Position numbers and translations under genes: made by a program. Source: Odontocerum albicorne (Eukaryota > Arthropoda > Insecta > Trichoptera > Odontoceridae). Taken from it: a stretch of DNA of 64,000 bases. Under the pieces are notes generated by a model. It made no database searches. It saw only the letters and a list, made by a program, of their open reading frames with translations, and was not told the DNA's origin. The stretch covers positions 20,021,381-20,085,380 of the forward strand of contig OX463841.1 in the NCBI GenBank assembly GCA_949825065.1, in the 5' to 3' direction. This document shows, one piece after another, positions 23,307 through 33,984 of the stretch (positions are counted from its first letter, which is position 1; each line of letters opens with the position of its first letter).

Positions 23307-26300
23307 CTGAAAAAGGAAAACGAATCGAAATACTTTAAAATATTTAAATATATTACTTCTTTCAAGTTAAATAAGTCATATTGCGTTATCAGAATTAGGA
23401 ATTGACAATTGAAAAAAATAACAATAAATGAGAAATAAAAAATATTGAAATGGAAAACAAAGGAAACAATTTAGAAAAATACTTATAATTAGATTATTAG
23501 ACCTATCGTTAGACGCACACTCATCTAGCGCGGCGGCTGATGTCGCGTATAGTAAGTAAGTACCGTGTTCTGCAGTGAAAGAACAAAAAGGCTGAAAATG
23601 ATAATACTGAGAAATTTGATTACGATGAAAGCTAGAAACCTTCTTTGTTATAATTGTAATAACTATCTCTTTTTTGGTGGCATTATTTTTTTCTTTTTAT
23701 TTCATTTTCGAAAAAAAATATTTAATGTTTGTGAATCTAGCAAATTTCTTCCAGATATAACATAACACGTATACAGAATGGTCCAAAAGTCATGGCTCCA
23801 TTTTAAAAGAAAATCACTTTTTTATTTCTTAATAATACACATTTATTCTTTTATAAACAGAAAACACACTTCTCGAAAATAAATTTTATTTAGCTTTGAA
23901 AATTACATAATTTAAATAACTGCCATTTTGGGCGACGAGGCCCACTTTCACCTAAACGGATTTGTTAATTAACAAACTATGCGGTTTTGGGAGACAGAAA
24001 ATCCAAGAATAGTCCACCAACGTAGTTTGCACCCCGTAAAAGTAACGGGTTGTTGTAGTGTAAATACGGAAAGAGTTTTTGGACCTTATTTCTTTGAAGA
24101 TGAGGCAGAAAACCCACTAACCGTCAATGGCGAAAGGTATCGAGAATTGCTAGAGAATTTCATGCATCCTGCAGTCGAGGACACACCAGAGGTATGGTGG
24201 CAGCAAGATGGTGCTACTGCTCATACAGCTCGCCCGACAATTGAACTCTTAAGACAAATTTTTGGAAGAAGGATAATTTCGCGAAACTCTGAAATCAAGT
24301 GGCCGTCACGCTCACCTGACTTAACGGCTCCAGACTTCTTTCTATGAGGGTATTTGAAAGATAGAGTATACCGTAACAATTCTCGAATCATTCAGCAATT
24401 GAAGGCCAACATCCGTGAAGAAATTGAAGAAATAAGCCAAGAAACATTACGACAGGTGATGGTTCACGCCTTAGAAAGAGCGCGTCAGTGTGAAGAGCAA
24501 AATGGCAGTTATTTAAAGGATGTAATTTTCAAAACTAAATAAAATTTATTTTGAAGAAGTGTGTTTTCTGTTTATAAAAGAATAAAAGTGAAATATTAAG
24601 AAATGAGAATAAATGAAAAATTCTCTGGACTCCGAGTTTTGTACTTATAATATTATTACAGTGTGAAAATAAAATAATATAATATAATATACACGAATAT
24701 TGATTTACACAAAAAAACATTAAGATACGATAATAAGCGTTCTAATTAAACAAAATACAAAATATGAGCGATGTATTACCAGTATCTTTTTGTGAATTTT
24801 CGGCATTCAGCATAATGTAGAACTGGAGTATTATTTGAGGAGCGCAATGGAGATAGGCTTGAAGGAAGAAATACAGTTCCAAGTTGTTGGGTTCCAACAG
24901 TAGACTTGTTGATTCTTCTCTTCTTATATCATCGCACCTCAGGCTGGCGAACATAGCTTCAACCGCCCAGAACACTCTGTATACGTATCTGAAACAAAGG
25001 ATAGTTTGTAGATTGTAAATGTACATTTTGCGTAGTTACTAAATATCGGACAAAGTTTATTTAACGGGTGCGTTTTTCCAAACCTTACATCATGCAGAAG
25101 AAAGGGGAATTTCCAAAGACTCATGCTTACTAGCAGTATATAGGGACGGCAGTATATAAGGTAGGTGCAGGTGTAGACCTTTAACTCGATGGACTGGACT
25201 GACCAAGTCAGAAACACAGCAGGGTTCTCTGTGACGGCAGTTTTACGAGAGACCCAAAGCAGGGAGAGGTGGAGAATCGTCGTTGGCAGAGTTGAACAGG
25301 TGGGCCAGAGATATCACATACATACATATCATAACGCCGTGTCCCTTGCGGGGTAGGCAGAGATAACAGATCTCCAAAGTGTTCGATCCAAGCACAAATC
25401 TTCCCGATTCGCACAGTTTGTTAGTCAAGATCGATATTGATCATACTAATATTACATCTAGTTACCTTGCTTTTTTGTTGGCAGATATTTATGGCCCGGG
25501 AAGACAATCATTTTAGCTTTTGACAAAAGTTGAACTTGTGTCCTAGTGTATCATACAGCGCCTATTTTATATATTTTTTAAGAAGTGGTCACTTGCACTT
25601 TGATTCGATGACTAATAATTATTATTATTTAAAAATCCATCAAATTTAGTACAAAGAGAAGTTTTCAATTATTTTTAGTATATTAAAACATTATATTAAA
25701 AAACGAAAAATATCGCAAATATGTAATAATACGTTTTTCTATTTAATATTATGAAATAAATTGTCGAGTTGTTACAATTGCATAGTTAGAAATATTTGTT
25801 AGAAAATGTATTATTAGTGCGTGTGTGGAAAAAATGTAGGTAGCTCCTTATTTTGTAGGTAGCTCCTTATTTTGGTTTTAAAATGTAGGTAGCTCCTTAT
25901 TTTGGTTTTAAAATGTAGGTAGCTCCTTATTTTGGTTTTAAAATGTAGGTAGCTCCTTATTTTGGTTTTAAAATAAATTACTAGTACATTTTAGAGGAAC
26001 AATACTTAAATATGATTCCATATAATTTCGTATAAAATGATTTCATGTAAAATTAAAAATATGTAAAATGAAGTTCTGATTCAAGTCCAGCAAAAGTCGA
26101 TAGAGCGTTCAGCGTAATTAATGTTATTGCTAACGATCAAATAAATTCGTCAGTAGTTTATTAAACATGTTTCGTACTTGATGACGATTTATCTAATTAG
26201 AAACCCGTTAATATATTGGGATGCAACGCTTTCCGTCAAATCTTGATTGCGAAAAAGGCCTCATAATACAGATGCCACAAGAGTTAAGAAACAAAAGGTC

Positions 26301-29300
26301 GACGAATTCTCAAACAGCCTGAAAGGTGTTTGCTCTAAATATGATGAAAAAAATATTGTTTTTAATTAAAACCGAGAAAAAAATTCGTCGGAGGCGCATT
26401 AATTTTTATTTTTATACGCTATGTTAAACTATTTAAGCGGTTCCGTTATGTTCTACTTAAATATGAAAAGGTTTCGTGATAAATTTTAATTGGGAAACGT
26501 TGCTGTTAATCATTATTTCAGATTTCGGAATATATTCAATCATTTCAGATGTCATTTTTCTGAAATATTGATCGACCACCTCTTTGATTGCAATTAAAGA
26601 ATTAGTTCATTCATTTCCGTTTTCTGATCATCAATTTTGCCACATGTTTCCAGTAGGAGGATAAAAAGATTGCCTTATATGTCAGGTCCTGCCCTGATCA
26701 TGTATTCTCCCTGTTCGGTCAGACTAGCATGTATTGTGAATCTTGTATAGTCCCATAATCACATTACATGCTCCTTTCGTTCAAGAAACCCTATCTTTGC
26801 ATGTTCACTTTGCATCTAGTCACCTCTACTTTGAGTCTATGGAGTAACCTCCAAGTAGAGCAAGGCAGGATCTCTAGATGTCACTTTCGGTGAGCTCCCT
26901 CCATCCAGTCCTCAGGTGTTTTATTCCTTCCATTTCAGAAAACGCGGTTTATCAGGAGAAATATCGTCAAGAATAGCACCACCATCAATCAGACTTCATT
27001 GTAAGTTTACAGAAATATACCTGTACATGACCGCAAAAGGGAATCCAAAAAGGTGCCACAGTTGAATGCCAAGAAAGCGCATATTTTCCTTGGCCAGTGG
27101 CTTGTCTTTCGGCCATACGGAAGGGGATGCCACTGTGAAGATGAAGCAGGCTATAGCAGGGGAGAGTATACACATGAACGTTACAGCACTCCATCTGAAA
27201 TCAAGACGTATGAATTAATAAAAGTACATATATGAACGTTACATATTTCTTAATTAATCAATAGAAAATTGTCAGAGAAAACTGTTTCCTAATAACTCAT
27301 CATCATGTTCCTATTTGGGTAGGCAGAGATAATTAAAATTTCACAACATTTTATTATGGGCACACAACATTTGGTTATGCCACGCCCATGAACCTCGTCA
27401 TATACTCTATCCTGTTGCAAAGGGTTTCATTCATTCGAAACTGCGGTTAAGAGGGTAAGAATTCACGTTGTACCATTTCGACAGACATTAAAAGTTTGAG
27501 GTGTAAAATCTGACATGACCACCATTGAGCCAACGCGACTTTAATTAATAAACTTAAACACAAGATTTTTTCTAATTAACTGTCAAAAAAAGTATAAAAA
27601 AGTCCGTGCTATTTAAACTTTTAGATTTATATGAAATTCTCAAATATCTCAAAATAGATAGTTTGTGGGATGGATGTTGTCAAAATTATGAATGAAATAG
27701 TTTAAGAGTATAAAAGAAGCAGTCTATAACATAATAGCATGCAAGGAGATGATATTAATCTCCCAAATATGAAAGAAGTGGTCTATAACATAATAGCATG
27801 TAAGGAGATGATATTAATCTCCCAAATATGAAAGAAGCGGTCTATAACATAATAGCATGCAAGGAGATGATATTAACCTTCCAAATATAAAAGAAGCGGT
27901 CTATAACATAATAGTATGCAAGGAGATGATATTAATCTTCCAAATATAAAAGAAGCGGTCTATAATAGCATGCAAGGAGATGATATTAATCTCCCAAATA
28001 TGAAAGAAGTGGTCTATAACATAATAGCATGTAAGGAGATGATATTAATCTTCCAAATATGAAAGAAGCGGTCTATAACATAATAGCATGCAAGGAGATG
28101 ATATTAACCTTCCAAATATAAAAGAAGCGGTCTATAACATAATAGTATGCAAGGAGATGATATTAATCTTCCAAATATAAAAGAAGCGGTCTATAATAGC
28201 ATGCAAGGAGATGATATTAATCTCACAAATATGAAAGAAGTGGTCTATAACATAATAGCATGTAAGGAGATGATATTAATCTTCCAAATATGAAAGAAGC
28301 GGTCTATAACATAATAGCATGCAAGGAGATGATATTAACCTTCCAAATATAAAAGAAGCGGTGTATAACATAATAGTATGCAAGGAGATGATATTAATCT
28401 TCCAAATATAAAAGAAGCGGTCTATAATAGCATGCAAGGAGATGATATTAATCTTCCAAATTACTGCAGTCTTTCAAGATAAAGTAGATTTAATCAAATT
28501 TAGATTAAATCATTTATATTACGAATGAAAAAAATTGGATGGCAATTTGGATGACGAAAAATATATTATCTTTATTACGACAGTTATTAAAAAAATATAC
28601 AGGTACTCGTATGCACATCTGAAGGGCTTATAGATTTACTCCAGTTATTTTAGGAATAGACTCTGTAGTTTGAAATACAGTTATCTTTCGCCAATCACGG
28701 AGAATATTACTGAGAGTATAACTAAATATGGCATTTTAACTTGCGGTATATATTCAACAATGCGGAATATATTCATAAAATAAAGGGAAAACTAATTTTT
28801 TAATGAAATTTTTAAAACTATTTTGCAACCATGTGTAGACATCCTTAAATATCTTAAAAAATATACAAGTTTTTTTTAATACTCCCATAACCCTCTATTT
28901 TCTACGAAATCATAATCTCTCCAGCCGCGGTTTTGCCAACCGCGGGGTTTTTGTAGAACATGTTCTCCGCGGTTGGCAAGGGAGATCAGTACTAGTGACC
29001 GATATAGTTTTATGATGATTTTCATCACAGTGAATATATATTTGTGATTTTTTTTACTAAAACCAAACATATTATGAGGTTCTTAATGCTTTATGAGATA
29101 TTTTATTTTAATACATTTTTTTTTGTTATTCCTCTTTCTGTTTTATCAAATTCTTTGAAAATTGTTTAAGATAAGATTAAAAATGTTTTATAATCTGGAC
29201 CGGAACCATTGAAACGAATATATTGATAGCAAGATATTCAACAAAATTCAGACAAGTTTGTAAATGGTTGTAAGAGATTGCCAAATGACAATATGCCCGC

Positions 29301-30731
29301 TAGGTTGTACTGTATACAAAAAAATGTAATACTATACAATAATTTATTAAACACTAATTAGTGAACCAATTAACCTCTATTGTATTACGCTTCCGTTGTA
29401 CACAGTACAACCTGGTGGGTTAATTGCGATGTGGCAATATCTTCCAACCAAAAAGATGTTTAATAAACTTTGAGGGTAAACCACAATGGAACCCTTTTTA
29501 AAATATCTGGGTACCAACGGGGTTCGAACCCGCATACTCCAAATCGGAAGTCTTACCAACTAGGCCACGGAGCATTAAATAAATTAATGCTTTATTCATT
29601 TAGAAATCGAACGCAATATTAAAATTAATGAAAAATGTACGTAGTTAAGCAACTGTATAAAAAATTAATTGGAATAATAAACAATATAACTTTTGTGAGA
29701 GTGCAGACATGAACTAATCAGTTGTAGCCTTTATTTCTCTATACTTGCATACGTATTATATATGTTATGTTTATTGATGAAAACTTTTGTGAGAGTGCAG
29801 ACATGAACTAATCAGTTGTAGCCTTTATTTCTCTATACTTGCATACGTATTATATATGTTATGTTTATTGATGAAAACTTTTGTGAGAGTGCAGACATGA
29901 ACTAATCAGTTGTAGCCTTTATTTCTCTATACTTGCATACGTATTATATATGTTATGTTTATTGATGAAAAAACACAGAAAACTTATCAAGGAAAAGTGA
30001 TCTACAAAGAAAGTCTTCACAAAACTTTCAATTCATGATTATAAACATTCGCCATTTTTGTAGTGTTATCTTGTAAGATCTTTTATCATTACTATACATA
30101 CCTAAAATGACAACGTCCCCCCTCCTACTTTTCTTTGATTAGTCAGAGAGCTACATACAACGAACATTTTTGTAGTGTTATCTTGTAAGATCTTTTATCA
30201 TTACTATACATACCTAAAATGACAACGTCCCCCCTCCTACTTTTCTTTGATTAGTCAGAGAGCTACATACAACGAACATTTTTGTAGTGTTATCTTGTAA
30301 GATCTTTTATCATTACTATACATACCTAAAATGACAACGTCCCCCCTCCTACTTTTCTTTGATTAGTCAGAGAGCTACATACAACGAACATTTTTGTAGT
30401 GTTATCTTGTAAGATCTTTTATCATTACTATACATACCTAAAATGACAACGTCCCCCCTCCTACTTTTCTTTGATTAGTCAGAGAGCTACATACAACGAA
30501 CATTTTCTATATAAATATACAGCGGCCCTGACTAATAATTATCAAGCAACCTTACCTTGGATTGTTCTCAATGATATGCTTATAAATGAGAGTGACATCC
30601 GCAGCAAACAGAGTGAAATAGATCGCGAACAGGAAAATAGGAGGTATTAAAAAATACAGGATTATTTTATAAGTGCTGCCCAATGGGTAGCCCAGGGTAT
30701 TGGTGGGAAGTCTGTCCAGTAGAGAAGGCAT
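21892..30731 (-). CDS. XK-related (XKR) family multipass membrane protein, 4 coding exons
   Basis: Predicted XK/XKR protein, a family that includes phospholipid scramblases and the Kell-complex protein XK; the activity of this member is not known. Coding exons (minus strand): 30731-30556, 27194-27021, 24988-24780, 23306-21892. All three introns are GT-AG and phases agree (each junction rebuilds a codon: AG|A, AG|A, G|TG); total 1974 nt, 657 residues plus TGA. Visible in order: two N-terminal hydrophobic segments (about residues 20-50 and 60-85), the conserved helix region with LHCAPQIILQFYIML (about 155-175), then the XKR signature around MAITTMSYQRF (about 201-211). A hydrophilic, acidic, Ser-rich insert of about 280 residues follows (about 216-496), then roughly five C-terminal hydrophobic segments. 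The start is the ATG giving MPSLLDRLPTNT, directly before the first membrane segment. The introns hold mariner, LINE, SINE and minisatellite DNA. Family call is strong; the insert length is unusual. A 5' noncoding exon cannot be excluded. Confidence 0.9.
23785..24604 (+). mobile_element. Folded-back mariner-like element in XKR intron 3
   Basis: The left arm (23824-23930) is the reverse complement of the right arm (24499-24604), about 107 bp with few differences. The right arm includes the last codons and 3' UTR of the transposase, so the normal left end has been replaced by an inverted copy of the right end. Transposase remnant inside, plus strand. Confidence 0.75.
23935..24542 (+). pseudogene. 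mariner-like transposase, C-terminal two thirds, two stops
   Basis: One frame with a TAA early and a TGA at 24345-24347 replacing the Trp of FFLWGYLKDRVY. Catalytic residues visible: DEAHFHLNGFVN (first), VWWQQDGATAHTARPTIELL (second), SRSPDLTAPDFFL (third). Ends GSYLKDVIFKTK. The N-terminal DNA-binding part is missing. Related in type to the 20.2-kb and 8.5-kb copies. Confidence 0.8.
24780..24988 (-). CDS. XKR-like gene, coding exon 3
   Basis: 209 nt. Acceptor TTTGTTTCAG, donor ACTG|GTAATA. Encodes YVYRVFWAVEAMFASLRCDD and the most conserved XKR stretch, LQAYLHCAPQIILQFYIML. Confidence 0.9.
25315..25400 (-). mobile_element. LINE 3' tail fragment in XKR intron 2
   Basis: Reverse complement reads CTGCCTACCCCGCAAGGGAC / ACGGCGTTATGATATGTATG, the tail consensus seen at 5.6 and 8.2 kb. 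Confidence 0.55.
25835..25978. repeat. 30-bp tandem repeat, about 5 copies (XKR intron 2)
   Basis: TGTAGGTAGCTCCTTATTTT followed by GGTTTTAAAA, at 25854, 25884, 25914 and 25944, with a shortened first unit at 25835. Confidence 0.92.
26680..26930 (-). mobile_element. LINE 3' terminal fragment in XKR intron 2
   Basis: On the minus strand it aligns with 58300-58540 (GTGACTAGATGCAAAGTGAACATG and following, given here in part). That region encodes a Cys-motif-like RT terminus, so this is a decayed relative. Confidence 0.5.
27021..27194 (-). CDS. XKR-like gene, coding exon 2
   Basis: 174 nt. Acceptor TTGATTTCAG, donor TACAG|GTATAT. Encodes the second hydrophobic segment (TFMCILSPAIACFIF) and the motif QLWHLFGFPFAVMYR typical of XKR proteins. 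The spurious forward-frame Met that starts an overlapping ORF is created by the first base of this exon. Confidence 0.9.
27700..28465. repeat. 59/54-bp tandem array with 231-bp higher-order unit (XKR intron 1)
   Basis: GGAGATGATATTAA recurs at 27745, 27804, 27863, 27922, 27976, 28035, 28094, 28153, 28207, 28266, 28325, 28384 and 28438. Spacing runs 59, 59, 59, 54 and repeats, so four units form a 231-bp higher-order repeat present about three times. The 54-bp unit lacks ACATA. Confidence 0.95.
28466..29377. other. XKR intron 1, no further gene
   Basis: Intronic AT-rich DNA with the hairpin at 28933-28979. A weak 64-codon minus frame over the hairpin is not considered real. Confidence 0.55.
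28933..28979. repeat. GC-rich perfect hairpin in XKR intron 1
   Basis: TTGCCAACCGCGG (28933-28945) and CCGCGGTTGGCAA (28967-28979) form a 13-bp stem with a 21-base loop in otherwise AT-rich DNA. A further CCGCGG lies just before it. Possibly the end of an unrecognised element. Confidence 0.7.
29378..29575 (-). mobile_element. tRNA-derived SINE, well preserved
   Basis: Minus strand: GCTCCGTGGCCTAGTTGGTA (box A), T-arm GCGGGTTCGAACCCCGT (box B), the body with AAAAAGGGTTCCATTGTGG, then TTGGTTGGAAGATATTGCCA and CAGGTTGTACTGTGTACAAC. It lies in intron 1 of the XKR-like gene, in the same orientation as the gene. Not a functional tRNA: the anticodon and acceptor arms do not fold cleanly. Confidence 0.78.
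29690..29971. repeat. 94-bp tandem repeat, 3 copies (XKR intron 1)
   Basis: TTTTGTGAGAGTGCAGACAT starts at 29691, 29785 and 29879; copies are essentially identical. Confidence 0.93.
30055..30506. repeat. 112-bp tandem repeat, 4 copies (XKR intron 1)
   Basis: TGTAGTGTTATCTTGTAAGA starts at 30059, 30171 and 30283, and once more; copies are near identical. The array ends about 50 bp before coding exon 1. Confidence 0.94.
30556..30731 (-). CDS. XKR-like gene, coding exon 1
   Basis: 176 nt from the ATG to CCA AG|GTAAGG. Encodes the N-terminus and the first membrane segment (KIILYFLIPPIFLFAIYF). Ends in phase 2 and joins exon 2 to give NNPR-WSAV. Confidence 0.88.
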
Positions 30732-31110
30732 ATTGGCTCATTATTGTTCACATGCAATCACTTATAGTTAATTATACTCGTACTTCTCACCATAGTGATT
30801 ATTAAAACAATAGATAGCAGCAACATTATCTATTCACCAACACAACACAACACAACACAATATCACATCAAATGTTTTTTTTATAAAACATGAAACGTTT
30901 ATTTAGTCTATGGACAAATTATTTGATTTGGAAAACAGGTATTTTTGGTAAGTGAAAATGATGAACATTTAGGCGTTACTGATGACTCTTTTAGCAATCG
31001 ATCTATGTATTTAAGAGATAAGATACAAAATACACACAGCGTTAATGATAAATGATAACATATCTACGCTAGTTAGGTTTTTCTTGTTGATTCTTGTATA
31101 GTTCAAAAAT

Positions 31111-31405
31111 TTACTGTACGAGTAGTATTGTTAGTAAGAATAGAACGTTGAAATATATAGATACGTGGTGACAGGTTGTTGAAATCAAGATAAACGATGA
31201 TCTACATTTACTGTACGAGTAGTATTGTTAGTAAGAATAGAACGATGAAATATATAGATACGTGATGACAGGTTGTTAAAATCAAGATAAACGATGATCT
31301 ACATTTACTGTACGAGTAGTGTTGTTAGTAAGAATAGAACGATTAAATATATAGATACGGGGTGACTGGTTGTTGAAATCAAGATAAATGATGATCTACA
31401 TTTAG
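31111..31405. repeat. 97-bp tandem repeat, 3 copies
   Basis: TTACTGTACGAGTAGTATTG starts at 31111, 31208 and 31305, with a few substitutions. It lies 380 bp upstream of the XKR start codon and again contains TACGAGTA. Confidence 0.92.
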
Positions 31406-33165
31406 TGAAATTCATTTCTTATTAATAAATTTAAAGAAACGAAGATTTACTTGGTTGTGCAGTAAATGTGGTGGAGTTCTGGACCTAAGGTCAAATCTCG
31501 TATCGATTTACATACCTTAGAATAATAATATAATTATTTCCACTAAGCCGGAGTTCATTTTTATTATATTAATATATACTTCATTTTCGATCTTTATTTG
31601 GCCCGGTTGATTCCTTTTATTTATTTGGCACTTTATTACACAAATGTACAATTGGTAGATGTATTGCTCTACGGTAATCTTTTCCATCCAACAAAATAAA
31701 TGAGTCACATACGAGTATGTTATGTTGGTGTTAAGAGGTTATATTTTTAGGCTCGCATAAGCAAAAAAAAACATTAAAAAGAGTCAGTACAAAAACTACA
31801 AGTAAAGAGTAAATAAATGAAAACAAAATTCATTTATTTATTTGGCGAATTTATTGCTTTTAAGCAACCAACTTTTGTGGCATAATTATTATTGGTATCC
31901 AGGACCGATAAATGTGTCCTTAACTCAGTGTACGAACCCAATATTTTAAAAAAACTTACAAAAAATAAAACGATAAACCTCAAGGAAAATAGCAACTAAG
32001 ATAGGAATTACATGGTTGTTTAATTTCGTACAAGGAATATTTTGAGATAAATAATGCATTGTTTTTTTTTCTTGAATATCGATAAGGCTTAAGCATATCT
32101 GATTGATCTTGATTAGGAAGATCATTTCATAGTCAAACGGAACGAACTGCAGAATATAATGAGTAGAATGATGTAACATAACATAACGTAATATTATATA
32201 TGTTGGTACATCATTATACTCTTATTTTACAGTTCGCCTAGAACCGTCGTCAGGTCAGAGAGGCCGTCCATACTTAAAAAGAAAATGTCTTTTTCACGCT
32301 TGGATGTTTACCACTACAAAACATTATTTTTAATATCACCAATGACTTAACGAGGAAAATGATAGGAAAAGAAAAAAATATAATAAATAAGGAATAGGGA
32401 ATCATCCACTATGTCATTGAAAAGAGATATGATAATTTCTAAATCGCTTTTTGAAGCAAGCCAACGAGGGTGCAAATCTAAGAGCATCAATTCACCTCAT
32501 GTGAATAATAGGTTGTATTCCCACATGATCATATCGCGAGCTACCCATGACATGTCTTTAGGTCGACCGTGAGCTGACCTAAGCATGCTTGCAGTACGAC
32601 AGGGCATGCATTCAAAAAATGTTAACACGTTGTCAAGTTGCCTGCCTGCGACATTTTTGACCATTGATTGATAATTGTAAATAGAAATTCGTATGTTATG
32701 ACTACGGTCAAAGATAATCCGTTCTTAAATAAGAGCCCTCCATCAATACTATACACAGTTGCTCCATGTTTTGAGAGAACTGATAATTTTTACAACTTAT
32801 TTTTTGAGTCTAACCGTAAATCTAAAATGATTTCCCACTATTCTTTCCTCCATCGTATAATGAATGCTTGTCATGGCGGGTACACACAGGATTTTTTTAA
32901 AAATGAACGCCCTAGAATAACAGCACGGGGATATTTTCCACTTAGTTTACAGAGGTTATAAGGATATGCAGTGCCGTAACTAACTTTTCATGTGCACTGT
33001 GTAAGGTTTTTTTTGTCTCTTAATTTTTATTTTTTTTTGGAAAATTAGCAATAAAACTAATACTTATAACAATAGTAAATACTCGTAAATATTTTTGTGT
33101 ACACTAGAAATATGCAAGATCATTCACATGAATTTATAAATGAAAATAATTAGCCACCCAGTCCA
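31406..33165. other. No recognised gene
   Basis: AT-rich. The 97-codon plus frame at 32668-32961 (TVKDNPFLNKSPPSILYTV...) is the longest open stretch and is not recognised. 14-bp CAGTGCCGTAACTA at 32969-32982 pairs with 38624-38637. Confidence 0.45.
31836..31886 (-). mobile_element. Possible SINE/LINE tail scrap
   Basis: Reverse complement GGTTGCTTAAAAGCAATAAA / TTCGCC resembles the shared GGCAATAA...CGCC tail. Very short. Confidence 0.35.
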
Positions 33166-33914
33166 GTGCGCAGGGTGGTGAAATCCAAGATCCCTCCAGT
33201 GGTGATCACCCTCGGAGACCTTACACACGGCAACCTCATTGGCCTTATACGCGAACATACGAAGGGCCAATTCGAGGTCAAATACATGGGAAATGGGACC
33301 GCGAAAATCACGGTCCACACCGTCAAGGACCGCGACGGGCTCGTGAAGGGCCTATACTGGAACCAGCGCGAGTTTCATACCTTCATGAAAGCGAAAGATA
33401 AAATGAAGCGGTGGTCATCCGAGGACTGCCCGAAATCTTCACGGAGGAGATCACCGACGACCTCGGCCACCACGGATTTCCTGCGCACAAGGTCGTCAAG
33501 ATGTCGACCAAGACAGGCGCCACCATGTACCTTGCTCATTTTGTGAAGGGCACAGATATGGGAAAATTGAAGTCCACTCTGAGGTTCCTCTGCTATTGCA
33601 GAGTGACCCTAGTCAAATACCGACCCAAGAATCGTCGACCGACGCAATGCTTCCGATGCCAGTCACTGGGACATGTATCGACGAACTGCCATCATCGCAC
33701 CCGGTGCGTCAAGTGCACCGAGTACCACCTGACAACAGAGTGTCCCAAGACCAAGGAGAAGCCGGCGACTTGCGCAAATTGTAGCGGAAATCATCCCGCA
33801 AACTATTCGAAGTGCCTCACCAGGCAAGCATACGCCGAGACAATCGCCCGCCGGATGGCACTGCGAGTGACACCGGGACGCACATGGAGCGGCGTCTTAG
33901 TGGACGCAGTGTAG
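33166..33914 (+). pseudogene. LINE ORF1 (gag-like) with three CCHC knuckles, one frameshift
   Basis: RNA-binding ORF1 protein of a non-LTR retrotransposon. VVKSKIPPVVITLGDLTHGN leads into a PRE_C2HC-like region; a frameshift near 33405 joins KDKMKR to VVIRGLPEIFTEEITDDLG. Three zinc knuckles follow: CFRCQSLGHVSTNC, CVKCTEYHLTTEC and CANCSGNHPANYSKC. Ends WSGVLVDAV with TAG. The start is not visible. Confidence 0.8.
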
Positions 33915-33984
33915 ACCCCCCTACCCCCGCGGTTGCACAATACGCTGCTTTTGTGCACCAAAGAGACCCGAGGATTAGAAATCA

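Noticed and set aside
27700..28465. Regularly spaced repeat resembling a CRISPR array
   Set aside because: Units are contiguous and the 'spacers' are themselves repeated; this is a minisatellite in a eukaryotic intron.
29510..29575. Possible functional tRNA gene (good box A and B)
   Set aside because: Acceptor and anticodon arms do not pair and it is fused to a SINE body and tail.
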